Under the pieces are notes generated by a model. The model worked only from the letters and a program-made list of their open reading frames with translations. It did no database searches and was not told the origin of the DNA. A stretch of 15,306 nt of DNA, taken from positions 1 to 15,306 of the forward strand of contig JAWXUG010000023.1 of assembly GCA_044432885.1 (NCBI GenBank). Reading direction: 5' to 3'. Positions 7,121 to 15,158 of this stretch are shown one piece after another. Positions within the stretch are counted from its first letter, which is position 1. Each line of letters starts with the position of its first letter. Source of the DNA: CAYJNO01 sp044432885 (GTDB lineage: Bacteria > Bacillota_I > Bacilli_A > Erysipelotrichales > Erysipelotrichaceae). Made by a program: the position numbers and the translations under genes.

Positions 7121-9658
7121 TATGATTTCTTTGAGTTCTTTTAGTGGTCTATTAGCTTGTTTAGGATGTGCTTTTTGGTATTGTTCAAGTTCTTTCTCTA
7201 TTAAACGGTTAAGTTCAACTTCAAACAATCTAGAACTTATACGTTTTGCATTGGCTGACAATACACTCAATTGAATTAATCTATCTGAGGTTACTACTAT
7301 GACTTGGTAGTCTTTTTCTAATTCTTTTGCTTTTTGTTGAATATATTGATCAGCACTTACATTAGTTTTGGTAAATAATATATCTATGCGCTCATTTTTC
7401 AGTAATTGATGGTCTACATGATCTTGTTTATATGCATCAAATACAACTAATAGATGACAATTTTTAATCGCTTGATAACTTGACAATAGATGCAGTAATT
7501 GATTACGTGCAGCCTCTATTTGATGATTGGCAATCTCTTTTAAATCATTAAAACTAAATATTAGATTATACCCATCGACCAACATATAGACTGGTTTTTG
7601 AAAACTTTGAATACGTTGTTGATACAATTGATCTGCATCAAAACCTACCTTTTGGCTAATGACGCGTTCTTTTGGTTTATAGGTATTGTTCATCACCCTT
7701 GTTAATTCTTCATCACTCACCCTATGTTTAATGCTGATAGATGATTTAATAGGTTCTATGGGTTTGTATTGATAGCTGGTATGCATATAATTTTCCACTT
7801 CATCCCAGGCTACATAAAATCCCTTACCCTGTTTAAAAAACATAGAACCGGTTGGATGTTGAAGATCCGATAAAGGATCATAGGTTATTGTGTTATAAAT
7901 TTCTTCATTAATATTAACTTTTTCAAAACCATTTAGTGAGAGTGAAAGACTACTTTCTTCTTTACTTAATTGTTGAAGAAGACGTGTGAAATCCATCATT
8001 TTTCTAACGGGAGCTTGTCCATTTATTTTAACCTGTGTTTCTAATTGATTGATTTCATAGTTTGCTCCTCTTTGATCTAACTCAAAAATAACGCGACTTA
8101 AATCTTGAGGTAAGACACTTATTGAAAAGCGATATAAAGGTTCCAACAACACACATTCAGCCTTCATTAATCCTTGTCTGATTGCACGGTATAAGGCTTC
8201 TTTTAAATCAATAGGTTGGGTATGTTTTAAGTTAGTATCAACGGATAATAGTTGAATATGAACATCACTTACCTCAGCCCCTTTAATAACCCCTTTAATG
8301 CGTAAAGTTTTCATGTAACGCATGAGCTGTTCTTGAGCAACTCTTGAGGATTCATTTTGGCATCTATTTTCATAAGTCATCCCTGTATTTAATTCATTTG
8401 GACTTAATAAAACATGGACCTCAGCATAGTGTCCCATTGGCTCATAGTGACCAACCCCCTCAGCAACCTTACTAACCGTCTCATAATAAAGCACATCTAA
8501 TGGTTTAAAAGAAACTTCTATTTGATACAGCTCACTAATTTTTCTTTGCAAGATTTCTTGTTGAACCTCTCCCATTAATGAAATATGAATCTGTTGTTGT
8601 TCATCGATTGTTAGGTTTAAACTTGGATCTTCATCATTTAACTCAACTAATTTATTATACAGTAAAACAGGATCTATTTGATGGCCTATTAATTGATATT
8701 CCATTACTGGATGCAAGATTAATGAATGCTTTGGTTTATTAATACCAATGTATTGACCTGCTTGAATATGATTTAATCCCTTAACACTACAAATTTGGCC
8801 TGCCAAGACTTCCTCTACCATCTCATACTTAACACCTGAATAAAGTCTAATTTGATCTATCTTTTCTTCTTCAACCTTAGATTTTACTTTTAAGCTACCA
8901 CCTAATACTTTAAGATGTAGCCATCTTTGATGATGCTCACGAGTAACTTTGTAAACATAAGCCTCAAAATGAGAACTATAGCTTATAGTTGGTTTAAAAC
9001 GACATAGATAATCTAATAATTGATCAACACTATCATTATTTAATGCACTTCCAAAGATACATGGAAAACATTTGCGTTGTTGGATTAAAGAAGCAATTTG
9101 TAAATCACTTAGCATTGAGGTTTCTAAATATTGATTTAATAAGTCTTCCTCATTTAAAGCTAAAGTTTCCATTAATTCAGCATTTAAATGTGTAAAGTCT
9201 AAACAATTGACACTTAATTGATTTTGAATATTGGTTAAGATTGTATCTTTATCATAGTGGGTACTATCCATCTTATTTACAAAGATAAAAGTTGGCACTT
9301 GATAATAGCTTAATAGATTAAAAATGACCTTGGTTTGTGATTGGACTAATGAGTGGGCATTAATCACTAAAATCGCAACATCAAGAACATTCAATACCCT
9401 TTCCATTTCAACAGAAAAATCACCATGTCCTGGTGTATCTAATAGATTGAAAATTTGTTGATGATATTCAAAACGTGCTTGTTTACTATAAATGGTAATC
9501 CCTCGTTGTCGCTCTTGCACATCATAATCTAAATAAGTTGACTGATGATCTACCCTACCCATCGATGAAATCTTTTTGCTTGTAAACAATAAACTTTCTG
9601 ATAATGTCGTCTTTCCTGCATCAACATGGGCTAAAACCCCTATACTTAACTCATCCAT
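7115..9658 (-). CDS. Tet(M)/EF-G-like ribosomal GTPase fused to a Rae1/YacP-type NYN nuclease domain
   Basis: 847 residues. The N-terminal ~585 follow the Tet(M)/EF-G plan: G1 AHVDAGKT (10-17), G2 RGITI (52-56), G3 DTPGHGDF (74-81, His78), G4 NKMD (128-131), G5 GSAL (203-206); then domain II (about 230-315), III (320-390), IV (390-505, YEPMGHYAEV) and V (505-585). Residues 590-670 form an extension ('HPTGSMFFKQGKGFYVAWDE' at 601-620; ELTRVMNNTYKP). The C-terminal part (690-825) closely follows B. subtilis Rae1/YacP as I recall it: VDGYN (D695), VVFDAYK (D741), ILFTK..., SADQYI (D770), VTSDR (D792), so all four NYN acidic positions are kept. Known: Tet(M)-type GTPases bind the ribosomal A site, and Rae1 cuts mRNA there. 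Inferred: GTP-driven A-site entry followed by mRNA cleavage, in rescue or regulation. Start ATG is 2 nt after the radical SAM stop with AAGG upstream. Not evidence of tetracycline resistance by itself. Confidence 0.88.
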   Translation of the reverse strand: MDELSIGVLAHVDAGKTTLSESLLFTSKKISSMGRVDHQSTYLDYDVQERQRGITIYSKQARFEYHQQIFNLLDTPGHGDFSVEMERVLNVLDVAILVINAHSLVQSQTKVIFNLLSYYQVPTFIFVNKMDSTHYDKDTILTNIQNQLSVNCLDFTHLNAELMETLALNEEDLLNQYLETSMLSDLQIASLIQQRKCFPCIFGSALNNDSVDQLLDYLCRFKPTISYSSHFEAYVYKVTREHHQRWLHLKVLGGSLKVKSKVEEEKIDQIRLYSGVKYEMVEEVLAGQICSVKGLNHIQAGQYIGINKPKHSLILHPVMEYQLIGHQIDPVLLYNKLVELNDEDPSLNLTIDEQQQIHISLMGEVQQEILQRKISELYQIEVSFKPLDVLYYETVSKVAEGVGHYEPMGHYAEVHVLLSPNELNTGMTYENRCQNESSRVAQEQLMRYMKTLRIKGVIKGAEVSDVHIQLLSVDTNLKHTQPIDLKEALYRAIRQGLMKAECVLLEPLYRFSISVLPQDLSRVIFELDQRGANYEINQLETQVKINGQAPVRKMMDFTRLLQQLSKEESSLSLSLNGFEKVNINEEIYNTITYDPLSDLQHPTGSMFFKQGKGFYVAWDEVENYMHTSYQYKPIEPIKSSISIKHRVSDEELTRVMNNTYKPKERVISQKVGFDADQLYQQRIQSFQKPVYMLVDGYNLIFSFNDLKEIANHQIEAARNQLLHLLSSYQAIKNCHLLVVFDAYKQDHVDHQLLKNERIDILFTKTNVSADQYIQQKAKELEKDYQVIVVTSDRLIQLSVLSANAKRISSRLFEVELNRLIEKELEQYQKAHPKQANRPLKELKEIIK

Positions 9659-9660
9659 AC

Positions 9661-11328
9661 TTATACCTTAGAAATATCTAATTGATGAATATCAATATAC
9701 TTTGCTTGATAGTGATTTGTAATTATATCTTTATCCTGATAGTCGACATAGATAAATCTTTGTTGGCTACTTAAATATTCAAATCCTCTTTTTAAGCCTT
9801 TAATTTCAGGATCAATCTTAGCTAAAGCTAAACGATATCTTTTTAAAGAAACAAAGTTTTCTTTTAAACAATTAGCAATTCTTCCTGATGCATTGCTTGA
9901 TAAACGGTCAATGACAAGGGCATCTCGTAATGGGCTATCTCTTTCAAATAAATTAAAAATCATCGCTGTAAAGCCATCTAATGAGACCTTATAATCATAT
10001 TCAATATGTTGAGCTATATATAAGAATAAATCAAATGGATTTTTGCCTGTTTTATCTAATAAATAGTCTACACTATATAAGAAACGTCCACTATTAACCA
10101 TTCTTTCAAAGATATCTTCGACTTGATGAATGAGTTTGAACTCTTCTTTTTTAAGCCACTTTGTTTCACTCACCTCATAGGGTGGATTTAAATCATAAGC
10201 AACAAAATATTCATCACGATGATCTCTTAAATAAGAACCATGGAGTAGTTTTAAAAATCCTAGTTGTAACATGTGTGGTTTAATTTTATAAGCTAGATTA
10301 AAACTTTCTTTAAAGCTTACTAAATCTTCAAGAGGTAAACCTGCAATTAAATCAATATGAATATGCGCATTATTAAAACTGATTAAACGCTTAATATTTT
10401 CTACTAGTATTTTGGTATTTGTTTTACGATGAACTTCTTGTAAAGTTTCTTCATTAAAGCTTTGTAAACCAATTTCAAATTGAAATAAGCCAACAGGAGC
10501 TCTTTGTATCGTATGAAATAGTTCTTCATTTAAAATGTCTCCAGCAATTTCAAAATGATAGGTTACCTCATGACTTACTAATTCTGGATGATCGATAATA
10601 AAACTTAAGATATCATTCGCTCGTTTAGCATGAGCATTAAAAGTACGGTCGACAAACTTAATCGTCTTACTTGATGAATGACTTAATTTAATTAAATTCT
10701 CTTTAATAAGTTCAAAATCAAAAAAACAAGGCAAATCATCTTGTCCCGATAAACAAAAAGCACATTGATAAGGACATCCCCTACTTGCTTCAAAATAGAC
10801 AATACGTCCATTAATTTGATCAATGAATTCTTGAGTATATGGATTAATAAAACTAGTTAATTTACTTACTGGATGACGAATAATTTTTTCTTCATCTAAA
10901 TAACTTAATCCTGATATAGATGGCAAAGCTTGGTTTTGATATAAGGCATCAATTAACTTAGGTAAGCTTTCTTCTCCATGTCTTCTTAATAGATAATCTA
11001 CTTCAGGATGATTTCTTAATACTTCTTCATCATTAAAGCTAACCTCGGGTCCTCCAATAATAATGGTTGGATTGATAGATTCTTTAATCATTTTAATTAA
11101 TTGGAATGTTTGTCTCACATTCCATATGTAAACACTAAAACATAAGACATTTGGTTGATGGCTTATGATTTCATCTTTTATCTTTTCAAGCTCTACATTA
11201 ATCGTTGACTCATAGACTTTTACATTACAATCAGTCTTTGAATATTGATGCATCGCTTCTTTTAAGTACCATACACTTAAAGAGGCATGGACATATTTTG
11301 AGTTTAATGTTGCGATTAGAACGTTCAT
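9661..11328 (-). CDS. B12-binding-type radical SAM protein (DUF4080-like C-terminus)
   Basis: 555 residues. Residues 1-140 form a Rossmann-like cobalamin-binding domain (MNVLIATLNSKYVHASLSVW; IIIGGPEVSF at 89-98) without the classical DxHxxG histidine. The radical SAM core follows, with ASRGCPYQCAFC giving the CxxxCxxC cluster ligands C185, C189 and C192. The C-terminal third (about 360-540) matches the layout of DUF4080 proteins. The family is widespread in Firmicutes and its substrate is unknown; class relatives are methyltransferases or do other radical chemistry. A longer frame to 11487 exists but overlaps gltX on the other strand; ATG at 11326-11328 with AAAGGAAG upstream is the better start. 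Its stop is 2 nt from the GTPase-NYN start, so the two are translationally coupled. A TATAAT at 11348-11353 may serve as its -10. Confidence 0.88.
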   Translation of the reverse strand: MNVLIATLNSKYVHASLSVWYLKEAMHQYSKTDCNVKVYESTINVELEKIKDEIISHQPNVLCFSVYIWNVRQTFQLIKMIKESINPTIIIGGPEVSFNDEEVLRNHPEVDYLLRRHGEESLPKLIDALYQNQALPSISGLSYLDEEKIIRHPVSKLTSFINPYTQEFIDQINGRIVYFEASRGCPYQCAFCLSGQDDLPCFFDFELIKENLIKLSHSSSKTIKFVDRTFNAHAKRANDILSFIIDHPELVSHEVTYHFEIAGDILNEELFHTIQRAPVGLFQFEIGLQSFNEETLQEVHRKTNTKILVENIKRLISFNNAHIHIDLIAGLPLEDLVSFKESFNLAYKIKPHMLQLGFLKLLHGSYLRDHRDEYFVAYDLNPPYEVSETKWLKKEEFKLIHQVEDIFERMVNSGRFLYSVDYLLDKTGKNPFDLFLYIAQHIEYDYKVSLDGFTAMIFNLFERDSPLRDALVIDRLSSNASGRIANCLKENFVSLKRYRLALAKIDPEIKGLKRGFEYLSSQQRFIYVDYQDKDIITNHYQAKYIDIHQLDISKV

Positions 11329-11347
11329 AATACTTCCTTTCTTATCT

Positions 11348-11353
11348 ATTATA
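11348..11353 (-). promoter_or_regulatory. possible -10 box of the radical SAM operon
   Basis: A perfect TATAAT on the minus strand, 20 nt upstream of the radical SAM ATG. The -35 is poor (TGGCAA or similar at about 16-17 nt), so this is tentative. It is divergent from the gltX promoter in a 108-nt intergenic region. Confidence 0.35.
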
Positions 11354-11384
11354 AAGCAATTTTCTACAATTGCCATATTCTCAA

Positions 11385-11413
11385 TTGAAATGATACACAA
11401 TTCTTTGTATAAT
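11385..11413 (+). promoter_or_regulatory. promoter of gltX
   Basis: TTGAAA (11385-11390), a 17-nt spacer, and a perfect TATAAT (11408-11413). The leader would be only about 17-20 nt, with AAAGGAAG as ribosome-binding site. No T-box leader is present. Confidence 0.7.
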
Positions 11414-11436
11414 ATCCTAGATAAAGGAAGAATACT

Positions 11437-12888
11437 ATGAAAAAAATAAGAACAAGATTTGCACCTAGTCCTACAGGCTACATGCATATCGGTAATTTAA
11501 GAACTGCTTTATACGAGTATTTAGTAGCTAAAAAAGAAGACGGGGATTTTCTTTTAAGAATTGAAGACACTGACCAAGGAAGACTTGTTGAAGGTGCAAC
11601 AGACATTATTTATGAAACACTAAATCAATGTGGTTTACACCATGATGAAGGACCAGATATTGGTGGGGATTTTGGCCCTTATGTGCAATCAGAAAGAATG
11701 CAAAGTGGGATGTATAAAGAATATGCGAAACAGTTAATTGACTTAAATGGTGCACACTATTGTTTCTGTAGTGAAGAAGACATTCAAGCTCAACGTGAAG
11801 TTGCTGAAGCTAAGGGAGTTTCTTTTAAATTTAATGACCCATGTAAACATTTAGATTCAGCAATTATTGAAGAAAGAATTAAAAATGAAGACTATGTTGT
11901 TCGTCAAAATATTCCAAGTTCAGGAACAACCTCATTTACAGATGAAGTCTATGGTACCATTACTGTTGAAAATGAAACCTTAGATGAATCCATTTTATTA
12001 AAAAGTGATGGCTTTCCTACATATAACTTTGCGAACATCATTGATGATCATCTGATGAATATTACCCATGTTGTAAGAGGGAATGAATATTTATCAAGTA
12101 CCCCTAAATATAACTTAGTCTATCAATCATTTGGTTGGGACATTCCGACTTATGTACACTGTCCTCCTGTAATGAAAGATGAAACCCATAAGCTTTCTAA
12201 AAGAAATGGAGATGCTTCTTTCCAAGACTTAGTTTCAAAGGGATATCTGCCTGAAGCGATCTTAAATTATATTGCTTTACTTGGATGGGCACCTGAAACA
12301 GAACAAGAAATTTATACATTGCCAGAACTTGCGAAAGCATTTAATGTCAAACGTATTGGTACAAGTGGTGCGATTTTTGACATCGATAAATTAACTTGGA
12401 TGAATGGGATGTATTTACGTAATATGGATATTGAAACTTATACTACTTTGGTTTCTCCTTATATTCATAAGGGTGTAAAAGGAAACTTTGATACAACATC
12501 AATCGCAAAAATTCTTCAACAAAGAACCAATGTATTAAATGAAATTGTTGATATGATTGATTTCTTTGATACCTTCAATCTTCCAACAGAAGAAATGTAT
12601 ACAAACAAAAAGATGAAATCGAATCCTGAAGTTGCGAAAACATCAATTGAAGCTACCATTGCTCTATTTGAAAGCATCACTTCATGGGATGAAACAACCC
12701 TACATGATGCAATGATGAATTTAGTTGTTGAAATGGGCATTAAAAATGGACAATTGTTATTCCCTGTTCGTATTGCGATTACAGGCAAACAATTTACACC
12801 AGGGGGTGCAATTGAAATTTCTCATATCTTAGGAAAAGAGGAGTCACTTAGTCGTTTAAAACAAGCATTAGCTACATTAACTGCATAA
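11437..12888 (+). CDS. gltX: glutamyl-tRNA synthetase
   Basis: Class I aminoacyl-tRNA synthetase charging tRNA-Glu (and, in organisms with GatCAB, usually tRNA-Gln as well) in the cytoplasm. The 483-residue length is typical. The N-terminus has 'RFAPSPTGYMHIGNLRTA' with the HIGH-type signature (HIGN, 17-20), the family sequence RIEDTD (41-46), FPTYNFANIIDDH (193-205), and the KMSKS-type loop HKLSKRNGD (251-259). The C-terminal half (about 340-480) is the helical anticodon-binding region. The ATG follows AAAGGAAG. Monocistronic, with its own promoter and a strong terminator. It runs divergent from the radical SAM / GTPase-NYN operon. Whether the genome has a second GluRS or a GlnRS cannot be seen here. 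Confidence 0.97.
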   Translation: MKKIRTRFAPSPTGYMHIGNLRTALYEYLVAKKEDGDFLLRIEDTDQGRLVEGATDIIYETLNQCGLHHDEGPDIGGDFGPYVQSERMQSGMYKEYAKQLIDLNGAHYCFCSEEDIQAQREVAEAKGVSFKFNDPCKHLDSAIIEERIKNEDYVVRQNIPSSGTTSFTDEVYGTITVENETLDESILLKSDGFPTYNFANIIDDHLMNITHVVRGNEYLSSTPKYNLVYQSFGWDIPTYVHCPPVMKDETHKLSKRNGDASFQDLVSKGYLPEAILNYIALLGWAPETEQEIYTLPELAKAFNVKRIGTSGAIFDIDKLTWMNGMYLRNMDIETYTTLVSPYIHKGVKGNFDTTSIAKILQQRTNVLNEIVDMIDFFDTFNLPTEEMYTNKKMKSNPEVAKTSIEATIALFESITSWDETTLHDAMMNLVVEMGIKNGQLLFPVRIAITGKQFTPGGAIEISHILGKEESLSRLKQALATLTA

Positions 12889-12893
12889 ATCTT

Positions 12894-12920
12894 AAAGAAT
12901 TGATTCGTCAATTCTTTTTT
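12894..12920 (+). terminator. rho-independent terminator of gltX
   Basis: AAAGAATTGA (12894-12903), loop TTCG, then TCAATTCTTT (12908-12917), a perfect 10-bp stem with a stable UUCG-type tetraloop followed by Ts, 6 nt after the gltX stop codon. Confidence 0.85.
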
Positions 12921-12978
12921 ACTTACTATTTTATATTTTATGTTTTTTATAGTAAAATCAAAGAAATGGAGGCAAAAT

Positions 12979-13887
12979 ATGAAAATCATAGATTTACATT
13001 GTGACACCCTTACTAAAATGATGGATACGAATCAACATTTAATCCATAATCAATTACATATTGATTTAGAAAAAATGAAGATAGGTCAAAGCAAACTACA
13101 AGTATTTGCAATCTTCACCGACTTAAAAAATACAGATGATCCTAATGCTTTTGTTTATCAAGTGATTGATTTTTTTGATAGTGAAATGAAAGCAAACAAA
13201 CATTTGATACAAGCAGTTAAAACAAGTGATGAAATCAATCAATCAGATAAGATGATAGCCTTATTAAGCCTTGAAGAAGGCGATGTAATTAAGGATGACT
13301 TAAATCAACTAGACAAACTTTATCAACATGGTGTGCGGATGATTGCACCCCTTTGGAATTATAAAAACAGCATTGGTACCCCTGCTGTAATCAATCAAAA
13401 TGAGTGTTTAACCGATTTTGGAATTCAGTATATTAAAAAAATGGAAGCTTTAGGAATAATCATTGATGTTTCACACTTAAATGATGCTGGCATCAGGGAT
13501 GTCTTAGCTTATACTAATAAGCCAATTATTGCCTCTCACTCTAATGCACGTGCATTATGTGATGTTCCTAGAAATTTACCAGATGAACTGATTATCGCCA
13601 TTGCCCAAAGAGGTGGTGTCATTGGCATCAATTACTTTGATAAATTTTTAAATGGCAGCAGTATTAAAAATATGATTTTACATATGAAACATATCGTAAA
13701 GATTGCAGGAATTGATGTTTTGGCATTAGGAAGCGATTTTGATGGAATAACGTGTGAATTAGAGTTAAAAGATACTTCCTATCTTCCTTTACTAATAGAT
13801 GCTTTAAAGCTACATTTTACAAAAGAGGAAGTAGAAAAAATTTTATATAAAAACACCATGAGAGTTTTTAATGAATGTTTAAACTAA
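12979..13887 (+). CDS. membrane dipeptidase family (renal dipeptidase-like, M19) zinc peptidase
   Basis: 302 residues, the usual size of bacterial M19 dipeptidases, which use two Zn ions to cut dipeptides, often with a D-residue at the C-terminal side. Expected ligands are visible: DLHCDT (H7, D9), LEEGD (bridging Glu about 99), VSHLND (H166), ASHSNARAL (H187), and GSDFDG with the catalytic-side Asp (253/255). There is no signal peptide or membrane segment, so despite the family name it is probably cytoplasmic. The start at 12979 has GGAGG (12968-12972) with 6-nt spacing; a longer in-frame start at 12940 is rejected. A TATAGT at 12948-12953 could be its -10, but the -35 is poor. Nothing in the neighbourhood fixes its physiological peptide. 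Confidence 0.92.
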   Translation: MKIIDLHCDTLTKMMDTNQHLIHNQLHIDLEKMKIGQSKLQVFAIFTDLKNTDDPNAFVYQVIDFFDSEMKANKHLIQAVKTSDEINQSDKMIALLSLEEGDVIKDDLNQLDKLYQHGVRMIAPLWNYKNSIGTPAVINQNECLTDFGIQYIKKMEALGIIIDVSHLNDAGIRDVLAYTNKPIIASHSNARALCDVPRNLPDELIIAIAQRGGVIGINYFDKFLNGSSIKNMILHMKHIVKIAGIDVLALGSDFDGITCELELKDTSYLPLLIDALKLHFTKEEVEKILYKNTMRVFNECLN

Positions 13888-13909
13888 AAAAGGAGACGTC
13901 TCCTTTTTT
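13886..13909. terminator. bidirectional terminator shared by dipeptidase and phoH
   Basis: A perfect 24-bp palindrome: six A, GGAGAC, GTCTCC, six T. Both convergent genes end inside it (dipeptidase TAA at 13885-13887, phoH TAA at 13908-13910), and each strand has a T-run after a GC-containing stem. Confidence 0.88.
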
Positions 13910-14852
13910 ACATTTGATTATATTTTTCAATGATTTTTTGTACCAATGGATTTCTTACAATATCTCTCACTGCTAAATGTATGACCTTAATTCCTTTTAT
14001 ATCCCCTAATAATGAACTCGCTTCTACTAGTCCATTAGCCTTGGATAGCTTGATATCCATTTGTGTTTCATCCCCTGTAATGACCATTTTAGAATGATTA
14101 CCTAGTCTTGTAAGAAACATTTTCATTTGTGAGGAAGATGTATTTTGGGCTTCATCTAAAATAATAAATGCATCATTTAAAGTTCTCCCTCGCATGTATG
14201 CCAATGGCGCAATTTCAATCACTTGTTTATCAATGAGTTTATTGGTATTTTCTATCCCCAACATTTCATAAAGTCCATCATATAACGGAATAAGGTAGGG
14301 ATCGATCTTTTCTTTTAAATCTCCTGGCAAAAAACCTAGATTTTCTCCTGCTTCAACAGCAGGTCTCGTTAAAACAATTTTTTTAAACTCACCCTTCTTT
14401 AATAAAGTAACCGCCAATACAACTGCTAAGTAAGTTTTCCCTGTCCCAGCTGGACCTAGTGCAAAGACAACCTGTTCATTACGCATTGCATCTACAAAGT
14501 ATTTTTGTCCCATTGTTTTAGGGTAAACTCCCTGCCCATTATTTTTACGAGCCACTAAATCTTTTTTCCATAGATGATTCTGCAAATGTTCTTTTTCACT
14601 CACCAAATACTGTATAAATTGAGTATCGATAGGTGTCATTTGTTTGACTTCACTTACAAGTGATTCTAATACATAAATGAGATGTTGATGATCTTGTTTA
14701 TCATTTAATTGAGCAATAAGTTCATTAGCTCCCATAATAATATGTGTTTCAAACAAATCTCCCAAATAGACTAAATGAGATTCTTGAACCCCTGCTAATT
14801 GATTTCTTTGTTCAAGGGTTAATGTTTCGATATTTACTGTTATTTTACTCAT
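13908..14852 (-). CDS. phoH: PhoH-family ATPase
   Basis: 314 residues, typical for the single-domain PhoH (PhoL/YbeZ-type) proteins, cytoplasmic P-loop ATPases linked to RNA metabolism and often to the endonuclease YbeY. Walker A GPAGTGKT is at 133-140, the TRPAVEAGENLGFLPGD signature at 162-178, and Walker B FIILDEAQN at 229-237, followed by 'SSSQMKMFLTRLG' and TGDETQ. The N-terminal 100 residues form the variable, possibly KH-like, domain. The ATG at 14850-14852 has GGAGG upstream. In many Firmicutes phoH is followed by ybeY; here it is not, since phoH ends at a terminator against the convergent dipeptidase gene. rpsU lies upstream on the same strand, separated by a terminator. A TATAAT at 14873-14878 may be its -10. 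Confidence 0.95.
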   Translation of the reverse strand: MSKITVNIETLTLEQRNQLAGVQESHLVYLGDLFETHIIMGANELIAQLNDKQDHQHLIYVLESLVSEVKQMTPIDTQFIQYLVSEKEHLQNHLWKKDLVARKNNGQGVYPKTMGQKYFVDAMRNEQVVFALGPAGTGKTYLAVVLAVTLLKKGEFKKIVLTRPAVEAGENLGFLPGDLKEKIDPYLIPLYDGLYEMLGIENTNKLIDKQVIEIAPLAYMRGRTLNDAFIILDEAQNTSSSQMKMFLTRLGNHSKMVITGDETQMDIKLSKANGLVEASSLLGDIKGIKVIHLAVRDIVRNPLVQKIIEKYNQM

Positions 14853-14872
14853 GCATCCTCCATAATACTCTT

Positions 14873-14878
14873 ATTATA
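14873..14878 (-). promoter_or_regulatory. possible -10 box of phoH
   Basis: A perfect TATAAT on the minus strand, about 20 nt upstream of the phoH start, downstream of the rpsU terminator. No good -35 is seen at 16-18 nt, so this is tentative. Confidence 0.35.
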
Positions 14879-14891
14879 CTATGTCTAGCCA

Positions 14892-14920
14892 AAATAAAAA
14901 GCACTATACGTGCTTATTTA
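14892..14920 (-). terminator. rho-independent terminator of rpsU
   Basis: On the minus strand AAGCAC and GTGCTT (14910-14915 with 14899-14904, loop GTATA) form a stem that can be lengthened by flanking A/T pairs, followed by TTTATTTT. It begins just after the rpsU stop codon. Confidence 0.7.
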
Positions 14921-15100
14921 TTATTTACCTTTACGAGCTTTACGAGCTGCTTCTTTTTTAAGCTTTTTGCGAACTCCTGGTTTTACATAATATTCTCTTT
15001 TACGAGCTTCTTGAAGGGTTCCATTACGAGAGACTTGACGTTTGAAACGACGTAAAGCATCATCTAGCATTTCGTTTTCTTTAAGTACCACTTTTGCCAT
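14921..15100 (-). CDS. rpsU: 30S ribosomal protein S21
   Basis: A 59-residue basic protein translated from the minus strand: starts MAKVVLKENEMLDDALRRFK, has RQVSRNGTLQEARKREYYVK in the middle and ends in Lys/Arg-rich KKEAARKARKGK. This is the characteristic sequence and size of bS21, a small-subunit protein near the anti-Shine-Dalgarno end of 16S rRNA that aids initiation. The start is at 15098-15100, preceded by AAGGGGGTG as ribosome-binding site. It has its own extended -10 promoter and a terminator before phoH. In Firmicutes rpsU commonly lies near phoH with yqeY between; that gene is absent here. Confidence 0.97.
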   Translation of the reverse strand: MAKVVLKENEMLDDALRRFKRQVSRNGTLQEARKREYYVKPGVRKKLKKEAARKARKGK

Positions 15101-15130
15101 AATTACACCCCCTTTTTAATCAACAACCCA

Positions 15131-15158
15131 ATTATAACAGTTTCAGGTAAAAAATCAA
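15131..15158 (-). promoter_or_regulatory. promoter of rpsU
   Basis: Minus-strand TTGATT (15153-15158), a 16-nt spacer, and TATAAT (15131-15136) preceded by TGT, an extended -10. The leader would be about 25 nt, ending in a strong ribosome-binding site. Confidence 0.65.

Noticed and set aside
7115..9658. Tetracycline resistance gene tet(M)/tet(O)-type
   Set aside because: The GTPase half is Tet(M)-like, but the protein is about 200 residues longer with a nuclease domain, sits in an ordinary operon, and lacks mobile-element context. Resistance cannot be claimed.
11329..11487. N-terminal extension of the radical SAM protein by 53 residues
   Set aside because: It would overlap the gltX start and promoter on the other strand, has no similarity to the family, and the internal ATG has a proper ribosome-binding site.
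12516..12788. Minus-strand open frame inside gltX
   Set aside because: Shadow of the glutamyl-tRNA synthetase gene; no start signal or similarity.
14744..15055. Plus-strand open frame across phoH start and rpsU
   Set aside because: It lies antisense over two certain genes, a terminator and a promoter; no independent support.
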